Source: Chloroflexota bacterium
GTDB taxonomy: Bacteria > Chloroflexota > Dehalococcoidia > DSTF01 > RBG-16-68-14
Assembly: GCA_029262675.1 (NCBI GenBank)
Contig: JAJCYW010000012.1
Coordinates: forward strand, 1 to 64,000
Reading direction: 5' to 3'
DNA length: 64,000 nucleotides
In this document: positions 36,577-45,415 of the stretch, piece by piece
How the letters are laid out: the number at the start of each line of letters is the position of its first letter
Position numbering within the stretch: position 1 is the stretch's first letter
The notes under the pieces: generated by a model
Told to the model about the DNA's origin: nothing
Seen by the model: the letters and a program-made list of their open reading frames with translations, nothing else
Database searches by the model: none
Made by a program: the position numbers and the translations under genes

Positions 36577-37296
36577 CTAGGCCCGTTTCCTGCAGACGGC
36601 GTAAAAGAAGCGGCAGCCCTCCACCCCGTCCTCGACGAACGAATCGGCGCCGGAGCGAAAGTAGCTCTGGACCGCGGGCACCGAGAGCAGGATCCGTTTG
36701 AGCCAGGAAGGCACGGTTACGCGCTGCGCAACGGTCCTCGCGGTGTCTTGGGGCTGTTGGCCAAGCATTCGTTCGACTGTGAAGTGGCGCTCCAACTGCT
36801 CGTGGAAGCCGGCAAGCGTGAACTCGATGACGTGAAAAGGGTTGTCCGGCTCGTCGGTGTGCGGACTGTGAAACAGCTTGTTCGGCGTTGACACCAGAAA
36901 CAACCCGCCAGGTTTCAGCGTCCGGCTCATCTCGCCTAGGAACAGGTCGATGTCCGGGAAGTGTTCGATCGCTTCCATGCAGATGATGGCGTCGAAGGCT
37001 TCCGCCGCAAGCGGGACGTGGCTGGCGTGGCCAACGGCGAAGTGCGTAGCGGCGCCGCCGAAATGGGCCCTGGCGTAGCCGGCGGCCTCACGGGAGTAGT
37101 CGACACCTAGCACCCTGTGGGCACCGGCTTCCTCCAGATTCTGAGCGCCGTAGCCGGTGCCGCAGCCCATGTCGAGAACCGTCATCCCGTCCGCAATCCA
37201 CTTCTTGGAGTAGCGATAGCGGGCAACATGCGGCTCGGAGCGGTATGACGGCGTGCTCGGATCGCCGAGAACAATCCGTTCTTGGATCTCAGGCAT
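36577..37296 (-). CDS. class I SAM-dependent methyltransferase
   Basis: TVLDMGCGTGYGAQNLEEAGAHRVLGVDYS, MEAIEHFPD. Confidence 0.92.
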   Translation of the reverse strand: MPEIQERIVLGDPSTPSYRSEPHVARYRYSKKWIADGMTVLDMGCGTGYGAQNLEEAGAHRVLGVDYSREAAGYARAHFGGAATHFAVGHASHVPLAAEAFDAIICMEAIEHFPDIDLFLGEMSRTLKPGGLFLVSTPNKLFHSPHTDEPDNPFHVIEFTLAGFHEQLERHFTVERMLGQQPQDTARTVAQRVTVPSWLKRILLSVPAVQSYFRSGADSFVEDGVEGCRFFYAVCRKRA

Positions 37297-37353
37297 CTGG
37301 CTATCCTAACGCAACAGAACCGCTGAATATCACGGTCTGAACTATCGGCACCG

Positions 37354-38535
37354 CTACCGCGCCTTCGCCGGCCTGCCAGGCGCCAGCGCACGCAGCTTCT
37401 TTACGGCATCAGGAATTACGTCCAGCATGCGGTCGATGTCCTCATCTGTATTGCCGTGGCCCAACGTGAGGCGAAGGCTGCCGCGCGCCAGCGCATGGCG
37501 GACACCCATCGCGAGCAAGACGTGCGACGGCTCCAGCGACCCGGTTGTGCACGCCGAACCGCTGCTGGCGCTCACGCCCTGCAGGTCGAGCTGGAGCAGT
37601 ATCGCCTCTCCTTCCACACCTTCGAAGCAGCACGAGAAGCTGTTGGCCAGCCGGCGTGCGCTGTCGGTCGGGCCCGTGATGTGCATGCCGCCGACGCGCT
37701 GCGGCAGTTCCGTGAGCAGGCGGTCGCGCAGCGCACGCACGTGTTCGATTCGTTCTCCGCGCTCTTCGTGTACTAACGCCAGCGCCCGCGCCATACCGAC
37801 AGCCCCAGCGACGTTCTCCGTCCCGGCGCGCCGGTCCTTCTCTTGCGATCCGCCCAGGGCCTGAGGCAGGAACGGCGTGCGGCTGCGTACATAGAGCACG
37901 CCACTGCCTTTCGGGCCGTAGACCTTGTGTCCCGCCAGCGACAGCAAGTCGACGCCGAGATCCGCCAACTCCAGGTAGCCGGCTGCCTGAACTGCATCCG
38001 TATGCACAGCGATGCGTTCGTCGCGGCCTTTGACGATGCGGACGATGTCACTTATGGGTTGGATGGAGCCGACCTCGTTATTCGCGTACATGATCGAGAC
38101 GAGCGTCGTCTCATCGTCCAGCGCGCGCTCCAACGCTTCGAGATCGACGAAGCCTTCGCCGTCGACGGGAAGGTAGGTGACGCGAAAGCCCTCCTGCTCC
38201 AGCCGCTCCGCTGTGTGCAACACCGCGTGGTGTTCGATCTCCGTTGTGATGATGTGGTTGCCGCGGCGGCGGGCGCCGTGGGCGACTCCGCGCAGTGCCA
38301 GGTTGTCGCTCTCTGTGCCACCGCTCGTGAAGATGATCTCGTTGGGACGCGCGCCGAGGATCCCCGCCACCGACCGGCGGGCGGCGTCGAAGCCTTTGCG
38401 AGCTTCACGCGCCTCGTAGTAGATGCTGGAGGGGTTGCCCCACAACTCCGTCAGGTACGGCAACATCGCCTCCACCACACGCGGGTCTGTCGGCGTGGTG
38501 GCTGCGTGATCGGCGTAGGTGCGGCGGGTATCCAT
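37354..38535 (-). CDS. cysteine desulfurase (NifS/IscS family)
   Basis: YADHAATTPTDPRV, ITTEIEHHAVL, SLAGHKVYGPKGSGVLYVR, SGSACTTGSLEPSHVL. Confidence 0.95.
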   Translation of the reverse strand: MDTRRTYADHAATTPTDPRVVEAMLPYLTELWGNPSSIYYEAREARKGFDAARRSVAGILGARPNEIIFTSGGTESDNLALRGVAHGARRRGNHIITTEIEHHAVLHTAERLEQEGFRVTYLPVDGEGFVDLEALERALDDETTLVSIMYANNEVGSIQPISDIVRIVKGRDERIAVHTDAVQAAGYLELADLGVDLLSLAGHKVYGPKGSGVLYVRSRTPFLPQALGGSQEKDRRAGTENVAGAVGMARALALVHEERGERIEHVRALRDRLLTELPQRVGGMHITGPTDSARRLANSFSCCFEGVEGEAILLQLDLQGVSASSGSACTTGSLEPSHVLLAMGVRHALARGSLRLTLGHGNTDEDIDRMLDVIPDAVKKLRALAPGRPAKAR

Positions 38536-38762
38536 GACACGTCTCGTACCGGCAACGTAGCAGCCGCCAAACGACGCCGTCAACGACCGGCGCTATACTA
38601 GCGGCCAGGTGCCGGCCGAAGACACCATCCACCGCCTGATCGCCGGCGCACCGGCACACATCGACGCCGGGCTGGACGGCATTCGATGCCGCTAGGATGG
38701 ACGGCATGCAGTGGCGCCGCGTTGGGCGGCAGCAGTCTCGAATTACAGAAAAGAACTAAACC

Positions 38763-38782
38763 GCATTAAAAGCACGTAATGC
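38763..38782. promoter_or_regulatory. inverted repeat GCATTA-N8-TAATGC, candidate operator of the SufR-like gene
   Basis: GCATTA 38763-38768 and TAATGC 38777-38782, directly abutting a TTGCTG -35. Confidence 0.5.
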
Positions 38783-38812
38783 TTGCTGGTGCGTATCTAC
38801 GGTGGATACAAT
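38783..38812 (+). promoter_or_regulatory. candidate promoter of the SufR-like gene, spacer contains GTATC-N7-GATAC
   Basis: TTGCTG 38783-38788, 18-bp spacer, TACAAT 38807-38812; GTATC/GATAC arms at 38793-38809. Confidence 0.55.
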
Positions 38813-38842
38813 GTAGTGCGTCATGAGGAGGCGTCCTACCCC

Positions 38843-39502
38843 ATGGAAACGACCCGCCAGACCATCCTTAGCATTCTCCGCCGCCGCCGGGCCACTGTCG
38901 ACGACCTGACAAAAGAGCTCGGCCTGGCGCCCGCGACGGTGCGGCGTCACCTCGATATCCTCGCTCGCGACGGCCACGTCGACGTGGAGCAGGTCCGGCG
39001 GTCGACCGGCCGCCCGCACTACCTGTTCTCGCTGAGCGAATCCGGTGAAGACCTCTTCCCGAAGCACTACGTCCGCATCACGAACAGGCTCATCGAGGAG
39101 ATCGTGGCCCTGGAGCCAGAGGAGACGGCCGATTGCAGCGGCCCCGATCTGGCGAATCTCGTGTTCGAGAAGATGGCCAAGCGGCTGGCGCAACGCGTCG
39201 CGCCGCACGTCCACGGGGCGGACCTGGCCGAGCGGATCGCCGCGGTAACCGACGCGCTGAACGGAGAGGGTATCGCATTCGACGTCGAGGAGCGGGATGG
39301 CGACTACTTGCTGATTGGCAGGGGCTGCCCGTGTCCGCGCGCAGCGGGACGGCAGCGCCAGGTCTGCGCGCACGACCAGCGGCTGCTCTCGACGCTGCTA
39401 GCAGCCGATGTTTCCTACGTGGAGCCGGAGACCGTTGGCGACGGCGGCTTCTGCGCCTACCGCGTCAGTCAGGTCGAGCCGGAGACTGTTGCGACAGAGT
39501 AG
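38843..39502 (+). CDS. SufR-like HTH regulator with C-terminal Cys cluster
   Basis: TTRQTILSILRRRRATVDDLTKELGLAPATVRRHLDIL; GRGCPCPRAAGRQRQVCAHDQRLL. Confidence 0.85.
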   Translation: METTRQTILSILRRRRATVDDLTKELGLAPATVRRHLDILARDGHVDVEQVRRSTGRPHYLFSLSESGEDLFPKHYVRITNRLIEEIVALEPEETADCSGPDLANLVFEKMAKRLAQRVAPHVHGADLAERIAAVTDALNGEGIAFDVEERDGDYLLIGRGCPCPRAAGRQRQVCAHDQRLLSTLLAADVSYVEPETVGDGGFCAYRVSQVEPETVATE

Positions 39503-39514
39503 CTGGAGTGAGAC

Positions 39515-39554
39515 TTGCGGAGACTGAGGCCCATGGTATACTCAGTGGCCACTG
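39515..39554 (+). promoter_or_regulatory. promoter of the IscA/ErpA-family gene with overlapping CAGTGGCCACTG palindrome
   Basis: TTGCGG 39515-39520, 16 bp, TATACT 39537-39542; perfect 12-bp palindrome 39543-39554. Confidence 0.55.
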
Positions 39555-39593
39555 TAGAAACGATGAGGGGCGATTTCCAGAAGGGGTTGCGGC

Positions 39594-39980
39594 ATGACGA
39601 CAGACACGAACGCTTCGACAGAGATTCTGACCATCACCGACCAAGCGTCGGAGAAGGTGAAGAACCTGCTGAAGGAGAAGGACTCCGAACAGGGCGCGCT
39701 GCGCGTGTTCGTCGCCGGTGGCGGTTGTTCTGGCTACCAGTACGGCATGGCGTTAGCCCAAGAAGCGGAAGAGGGCGACCTGATCATCGAACAGCAGGGC
39801 GTCCGCCTCTTCGTCGACCCGGAGAGCGCGCCGCTGCTACAGGGCGCCGAGATCGACTACGTTGAAGACGTCATGAAGAGCGGCTTCACGATCTTCAACC
39901 CCAACGCCGTCAAAAGCTGCGCGTGCGGCTCCAGCTTCGACACCGCCGAGAGCGGCGGTGCGCCGAAGGCCTGCTGCTAG
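39594..39980 (+). CDS. iron-sulfur cluster assembly/insertion protein (IscA/ErpA/SufA family)
   Basis: LRVFVAGGGCSGYQYGMAL and NAVKSCACGSSF. Confidence 0.95.
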   Translation: MTTDTNASTEILTITDQASEKVKNLLKEKDSEQGALRVFVAGGGCSGYQYGMALAQEAEEGDLIIEQQGVRLFVDPESAPLLQGAEIDYVEDVMKSGFTIFNPNAVKSCACGSSFDTAESGGAPKACC

Positions 39981-40004
39981 GAACCAGGTAGAGAAGACAA
40001 ACGA

Positions 40005-40030
40005 AAGGCCCGGAGCATGCTCCGGGCCTT
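40005..40030 (+). terminator. rho-independent terminator after the IscA/ErpA-family gene
   Basis: AAGGCCCGGAGCATGCTCCGGGCCTT perfect palindrome followed by ctctt. Confidence 0.8.
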
Positions 40031-40084
40031 CTCTTATCTCGCAACGTTGCGTCGCCGCTTATCTCGCGGAGTTGCGCCGCCGCC

Positions 40085-41074
40085 TTATCCAGCCGCCGCC
40101 TGCGGCGCGATCGACTCCACTGCGCCTGGCTCGATGCTGAGCTCCCGCACGGCGCGCTCCAGGTGCGCAGTCCCGTCAGGCACCGAGGTGACGTCGGCCA
40201 GCGACAGCGGATGGCCGAAGCGGACGGCCGCCCGGCCGGGCCGGGCCGCGCGCTCGCCCCGCGGCATCAGCTTGTACAGCCCGTCCAGGTACACGGGTAT
40301 TACAGGCACCTTCGCTTCCATCGCCATGATCGTCGGACCGTGGCGGAACTTCTGCACGCGTCCGGGCTTAAAGCGTCCGCCTTCCGGGTAGATGATGATC
40401 GACCAGTCCCGCTTCAGCAGCGACATCGTGTAATCGAGGGCCGCCTTGCCGCCCCCGCGCGTGACCGGATACGTATTCCAGAACAGCGAGAACCACCAGC
40501 TCTTCATCGTCATCCGGTAAAAGCGGTCGGCGGCGGCGGCCACTGCGGCCTTCTCGCGCAGCCGGGCCGGCAGCGCCGCGAGCAGCGCGAGGGTATCGAT
40601 GTGCGACGTGTGATTCGCGATGATGATGGCCGGCCCCCGAACATCCTGCAGCTTCTCCGTGCCCTCGACCGCTAGCGGGCGGCAGATGCGATTCACGTGG
40701 CGGGTCATCACCCAAGGTCGCGCCGCCCACCGCAACGCCCGCGCCCACGGCTGCGTCTGCCAGGTGTGCGGCTCCGTGCGATACGCCTGGATATTGAGCA
40801 GCTCGGCAAAACGCTCGAACTTGATAGCGGGGAACGTCGTCAGCTTGGCCGTGCCCAGGCTGCTGATCTCCGTCGCGATGCTGGCCGCCGTGATATTGTC
40901 TTTGACCTCGACAAACGTGATGATGTCGTACTCACCCAGCACGCCATACTGCTGGATCACGTGCGCGCCCATGCGCTCTAAGTCCGCGTTCACCAGATCC
41001 AAACGGTGCGGGTCGCGGTCCAGGCTCTTGCTGCCTTCCGTCGTGAGCTGGGCCAGGACGACAAACGTTTCCAT
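40085..41074 (-). CDS. GYD-domain / PlsC-type acyltransferase fusion
   Basis: N-terminus METFVVLAQLTTEGSKSL...GEYDIITFVEVKDNITAA; C-terminus IIIANHTSHIDTLALLAAL, IIYPEGGRFKPG. Confidence 0.85.
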   Translation of the reverse strand: METFVVLAQLTTEGSKSLDRDPHRLDLVNADLERMGAHVIQQYGVLGEYDIITFVEVKDNITAASIATEISSLGTAKLTTFPAIKFERFAELLNIQAYRTEPHTWQTQPWARALRWAARPWVMTRHVNRICRPLAVEGTEKLQDVRGPAIIIANHTSHIDTLALLAALPARLREKAAVAAAADRFYRMTMKSWWFSLFWNTYPVTRGGGKAALDYTMSLLKRDWSIIIYPEGGRFKPGRVQKFRHGPTIMAMEAKVPVIPVYLDGLYKLMPRGERAARPGRAAVRFGHPLSLADVTSVPDGTAHLERAVRELSIEPGAVESIAPQAAAG

Positions 41075-41272
41075 ACCTTCGCGTCTCCATAATGTCTGCA
41101 ACAGCGGCGTTAGAGAGTTTGCAGCATAGCTCCGCCTGAAGGATTCGTCAACGCGCGCCCGCTCCTGCGTTCCTCAAATTGACATTGCCGCAAGCGGCCA
41201 CTATGATGCACGTCGTCCTTATCGAGCTAAGATAGCGCGGCGCCGTATGCGCGCGCGGAAAGGTCACATACG

Positions 41273-41764
41273 ATGAGCTACTGGATCGTCGTCGGCTCCG
41301 CGGAGAACTTTCAGATCGCCATCGACCGCGGATTCGACCTATTCGGATTCAAGAGCACGCGCCGCGGGATGGCCGGCAAGATGGCGGCCGGTGACAAGCT
41401 GATCTTCTACCTGACCGGCATCATGAAGTTCGGCGGCATCGCCACCGTTACGTCCGAGTCGTTCGAGGACCACGAACCAATCTTCCGCAGCAAGAAAGCT
41501 GGCGAAGACTATCCGTTCCGCGTTCAAACGAAGGCGGACATTGTCTTGGACGAAGCGGATTGGCTGGATGTCGCCGAGTGGGCGCCTCGCTTGGAGTACA
41601 CGAAGAAGTGGGCGCCGGAGCATTGGCGGCTCGCGTTTCAGGGCAATCTGCGCCAGATTCCAGAAGCTGACTACCTGCTGATCGAGACGGAGATGCAGGC
41701 CCGTGCAAACACGGGCGGCCGCGCGCCACGCGGCTTGAAGAAGAAGGCCAAGGGAAAAGCCTAG
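41273..41764 (+). CDS. EVE-domain (PUA-like) protein
   Basis: MSYWIVVGSAENFQIAIDRGFDLFGFKSTRRGMAGKMAAGDKLIFYLTG. Confidence 0.82.
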   Translation: MSYWIVVGSAENFQIAIDRGFDLFGFKSTRRGMAGKMAAGDKLIFYLTGIMKFGGIATVTSESFEDHEPIFRSKKAGEDYPFRVQTKADIVLDEADWLDVAEWAPRLEYTKKWAPEHWRLAFQGNLRQIPEADYLLIETEMQARANTGGRAPRGLKKKAKGKA

Positions 41765-41876
41765 TTCCTCTCGTACCCGGATGCCGGCCAACATAGGGCC
41801 TTCCCCTACGGGGTAATGCCAGCCCTGTTGGTATAATGCGCGCCTATAGAAGCCGTAATCCCACAAGGCGCGTGAG

Positions 41877-43721
41877 ATGACACATCCCTTCCTAGCCGCA
41901 ATAGACCGCCGCGTGCTCCTCGCGGACGGTGCTATGGGAACGCTGCTGCGGGATCGCGGGGTCCCGACCTCGCTGTGCCTGGACGAGCAGAACCTCTCGA
42001 ACGGCGAGCTGATCCTGGCGGTCCACAAGGAGTACCTCACCGCCGGCGCCGAGATCATCGAAACGAACACGTTCGGCGCGAACCGGATCCGTCTGAAATC
42101 GTTTGACCTCGCCGACAAGGCCGCTGAGATCAACGCCCGCGGCGTCGCGCTGGCCCGTGAGGCCACCCACGACTGCGGCCGGCAGGCGTTCGTCGCGGGA
42201 GCGATGGGCCCCGTCGGCGTCGGTCTCGCCTCGGGCGGCGACATCACGCTCAAGCAGGCCCACCGAGCGTTCGCGGAGCAGGCCGGCTGGCTGATCGAAC
42301 ACGGCGTCGACCTGATCATGCTCGAGACGTTTCAGTCGCTCGCGGAGGCGCGCGAAGCCGTGCTCGCCGTGCGAGAGGCCGGCAAGGACGTCCCGCTCAT
42401 CGCGCAGTTGGCGTTCCAGCGGGACGGCCGCACCTGGATGGGAGAGGAGCCGGCCACAGTCGCGCGCGAGTTGCATAACATCGGCGCGGACATCGTCGGC
42501 GTGAACTGCCTGCCCGGCCCGCAGGCGGCGCTCGACGTGATCGAGGAGATGGGGCGGGCGACGAAGATCAAGCTCTCCGTGCAGGCCAACGCCGGCCACC
42601 CCCGTGTCGTCGAACGGGAGGTATCGTATCCCGTCGCGCCGCACGTGTTCGCTGAGTATGTGCCCCGCCTCGTCGCCGCCGGCTGCGTCGTCGTCGGCGG
42701 CTGTTGCGGCACGGAACCCGAACACATCGCGGCGATGCGCGACGCCCTCCGTGACGGAGCGCCGCCGCCCGCCGAGCCGGCGCAGTCGCCTGCGATCGAC
42801 GTCGTCGCGCCTGCAGAAGAGCTGTCGGCAGACAACGCAACGCTCCGCGAGAAGCTAGCGGCAGGGCGCTTCGTTATCACCGCGGAGATCGACCCGCCGC
42901 GCGGACTCAACCCGCGCCGGGCGCTGCAGGGCGCTACGCGACTACGCGAGGCGGGCATCGATGCGCTGAACGTCGCGGACAGCCCGATGGCCCGGGTGCG
43001 GATGAGCGCCTTTGCGCTCGCCGTACTGCTCCGCCAGCAACTGGGCCTAGAGACGGTCGTCCACGTGACGACGCGCGACCGCAACGTGATGGCGCTCCAG
43101 TCCGACCTGATAGGCGCGCATGTCCTGGGGCAGCGCAACGTCCTCTGCCTGAAGGGCGACGCGCCGACGGGCTCCGGCTACGCGCGTGCGATTGGCGTCT
43201 GGGACGTGACTCCCGTTGGGCTGATGCGCATCATGAAGGGACTGAACGAAGGCATCGACTGGGCCGGCAACGCGATGGCGCAGCCCACGTCGTTCTTCGT
43301 CGGCGCCGCCGCGAATCCTACCGCAGCATCTCTGGAAGCTGAGATCAAGCTGTTGCGCCGCAAGGTGCAGGCCGGCGCGGACTTCATCATGACGCAGACG
43401 ATGTACGACCTAGAATCGCTTGAACGGTTCCTGGAGAAGGCCTCCAAGTTCAACGTGCCGGTCCTGATGGGCGTGCTGCCGCTGCACAGCGATCGCCACG
43501 CGGAGTTCATCCACAACGAACTCCCTGGCGTCGTGGTGCCCGACGAGGTACGCGCACGCATGCGCGAGGCGGGCGACAACGGCCTGGCCGAGGGCGCGTC
43601 TATTGCACGCGAGATCGTCGCTGCGGCGCGTGGCGGTATACAGGGCATCTACCTGATCCCTGCCTTCAACCGCTACGAGGTCGCCGCCGACCTCGTCGAA
43701 GAGCTGCGCACGCAGCCGTAG
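41877..43721 (+). CDS. bifunctional homocysteine S-methyltransferase / methylenetetrahydrofolate reductase
   Basis: LLADGAMGTLLRDRG, VVVGGCCGTEPEHI, C-terminal MTHFR ITAEIDPPRG and DFIMTQTMYDLES. Confidence 0.93.
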   Translation: MTHPFLAAIDRRVLLADGAMGTLLRDRGVPTSLCLDEQNLSNGELILAVHKEYLTAGAEIIETNTFGANRIRLKSFDLADKAAEINARGVALAREATHDCGRQAFVAGAMGPVGVGLASGGDITLKQAHRAFAEQAGWLIEHGVDLIMLETFQSLAEAREAVLAVREAGKDVPLIAQLAFQRDGRTWMGEEPATVARELHNIGADIVGVNCLPGPQAALDVIEEMGRATKIKLSVQANAGHPRVVEREVSYPVAPHVFAEYVPRLVAAGCVVVGGCCGTEPEHIAAMRDALRDGAPPPAEPAQSPAIDVVAPAEELSADNATLREKLAAGRFVITAEIDPPRGLNPRRALQGATRLREAGIDALNVADSPMARVRMSAFALAVLLRQQLGLETVVHVTTRDRNVMALQSDLIGAHVLGQRNVLCLKGDAPTGSGYARAIGVWDVTPVGLMRIMKGLNEGIDWAGNAMAQPTSFFVGAAANPTAASLEAEIKLLRRKVQAGADFIMTQTMYDLESLERFLEKASKFNVPVLMGVLPLHSDRHAEFIHNELPGVVVPDEVRARMREAGDNGLAEGASIAREIVAAARGGIQGIYLIPAFNRYEVAADLVEELRTQP

Positions 43722-43828
43722 GCGACATCCCTCCCCTACCGGCCAACGTCTCTCGCGGTCTATGCTAACCTGTGTCCGGCCACGCACCGTATAGCGAATC
43801 GAGATACCGCGAGAAAGGACACTCTCCC

Positions 43829-44359
43829 ATGACGACCGTCAGCGAATTCCTGCGCGAGTCCCTCCGCGCCCAGCACGGCCAGTTCAACAATGCCGTGAGC
43901 GAGCTGACGCCGGAGCAGCTTCACTGGCTGCCGGACGACACCAAGCTCAACCACATCGGCAACACGCTTTGGCACTACGTGCGCACGGAGGACAACGTCG
44001 TCAACTTCATCCTCCAGGACCGCAAGCCGACCGTCTGGATCAGTGGCGGCTTCTTCGAGAAGTTCGGCCTCGACAAGATCGCGCAGGGCACCGGCATGAC
44101 GACCGAGGACGCCCAGGCGATGCGCCTGCCGCCGATGGCCGACTGGATGGAGTATCAGCGCGCCGTCTGGCAGGCGACCGACGACTACCTGGCAAAGGTC
44201 GACGACGCCGCGCTGGACGAGGTGCGCAAGGTGGTGCCGTTCGGCGAGCTCAGCGCCTCGCAGGCCCTGCGCGTAACCTGCCTCACGCACGGCCATGCCC
44301 ACTTCGGCGAGATCTGCGTCATGCGCGTGCTCCAGGGCCTGCCCAGCAGCGTGATCTAG
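43829..44359 (+). CDS. DinB-family protein
   Basis: FNNAVSELTPEQLHWLPDDTKLNHIGNTLWHYVRTEDNV; LTHGHAHFGEICVMRVLQGLP. Confidence 0.85.
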   Translation: MTTVSEFLRESLRAQHGQFNNAVSELTPEQLHWLPDDTKLNHIGNTLWHYVRTEDNVVNFILQDRKPTVWISGGFFEKFGLDKIAQGTGMTTEDAQAMRLPPMADWMEYQRAVWQATDDYLAKVDDAALDEVRKVVPFGELSASQALRVTCLTHGHAHFGEICVMRVLQGLPSSVI

Positions 44360-44392
44360 GCAAGTCAATCGCGACAATCCAATTAGCGGCCC

Positions 44393-45415
44393 ATGCAAGA
44401 AGGAGCTGGCGTGGCACTCGGACCATTCTACTTGCCCAGTGAAGCCGACGCGGACCGTGCGCTGAGGTTCAAGGTAAATCTCAACTACGTTCAGTCCCTC
44501 TCTTGGCACATCCTGGATGAATACGGGCCGGAGGAGGCGCTTCTTTCGAACGTACTAACAGCCCAGCGTTCCCTTCCTGGCTTTCAGCGGATACGGGATG
44601 GTTCAGACATCGACTTGGATGCTCTGTCACGTCTTCTTCGAATCTCATGGGCAAGTGAGCTCCAGTTGCGCCTGGGACAGACAGGCGATGTGGAAACCCT
44701 AAGATACTCAAATATGTGGGCTCCTGTGCATGCGTACTATGCAATCTACATGTCAATGCAAGCATGGTTCACCGCGAATAAGGTTTCTCAACTCGTAGAC
44801 AATCACTCCGGCTCTCTGCGAACCATTTCTAACCATGTGACACAACGAGGACTCTTCCCAACGCCATGGGCAGCAACGGCCTATGGTTGTCCGCAATTAG
44901 GTCAAGTTAACTACCGAGGTCTCCCGCAGAATGTTGATCCAAACGCGAAGTTCGAAGTTCTTTCGACGCCCTCGCATGACACTTACTGGCCACGCTTCTG
45001 CACATTGCTAAGGACAACGCGCGAGCGCCGCTTAGAGCGGAATTTCCGTGTCTGGAAAGAGAGCAACCACAGGAAGAACATGAAACAGGCAGAGAAGATC
45101 AAAGTGAGTGATAAGCTTGCCGACACGACTATCTTCGACTTCTTCTGGAGGCTTCGAGTGCGCTCGAACTACAAGGATGTTAGCAGTTTCCTCACTTGGT
45201 CAGTTCCGGTCGAAGATCATGCTGATTTCCGGCGCGGTCTCATTCGGATAGTGGATTGCACATGCACTTTGCTAGAAGCATTGATAGTCAAGGCAGGACT
45301 CGGTGTCGTTCGTGACGAAACCGCAACCGAGTTCCTGTCACTCTCTGACGAGTCCTCAAGCGCCATTTCTTCGTTCGTCAGTAAACGACAGCACGTGCTA
45401 TCCTCGACGGCATGA
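44393..45415 (+). CDS. hypothetical protein
   Basis: 340-aa ORF, lower-GC look than neighbours; 4-nt ATGA overlap with the next gene; no family recognised. Confidence 0.7.
   Translation: MQEGAGVALGPFYLPSEADADRALRFKVNLNYVQSLSWHILDEYGPEEALLSNVLTAQRSLPGFQRIRDGSDIDLDALSRLLRISWASELQLRLGQTGDVETLRYSNMWAPVHAYYAIYMSMQAWFTANKVSQLVDNHSGSLRTISNHVTQRGLFPTPWAATAYGCPQLGQVNYRGLPQNVDPNAKFEVLSTPSHDTYWPRFCTLLRTTRERRLERNFRVWKESNHRKNMKQAEKIKVSDKLADTTIFDFFWRLRVRSNYKDVSSFLTWSVPVEDHADFRRGLIRIVDCTCTLLEALIVKAGLGVVRDETATEFLSLSDESSSAISSFVSKRQHVLSSTA

Noticed and set aside
40030-40087. Two ~25-bp direct repeats (CTTATCTCGC..GTTGCG.CGCCG)
   Set aside because: Only two imperfect units in a short intergenic gap; too little to support a repeat family.
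41832-41837. TATAAT upstream of the Hcy-methyltransferase gene as promoter, or a SAM riboswitch in the leader
   Set aside because: No good -35 at 16-18 bp, and the ~110-nt leader does not show SAM-riboswitch core elements by eye.
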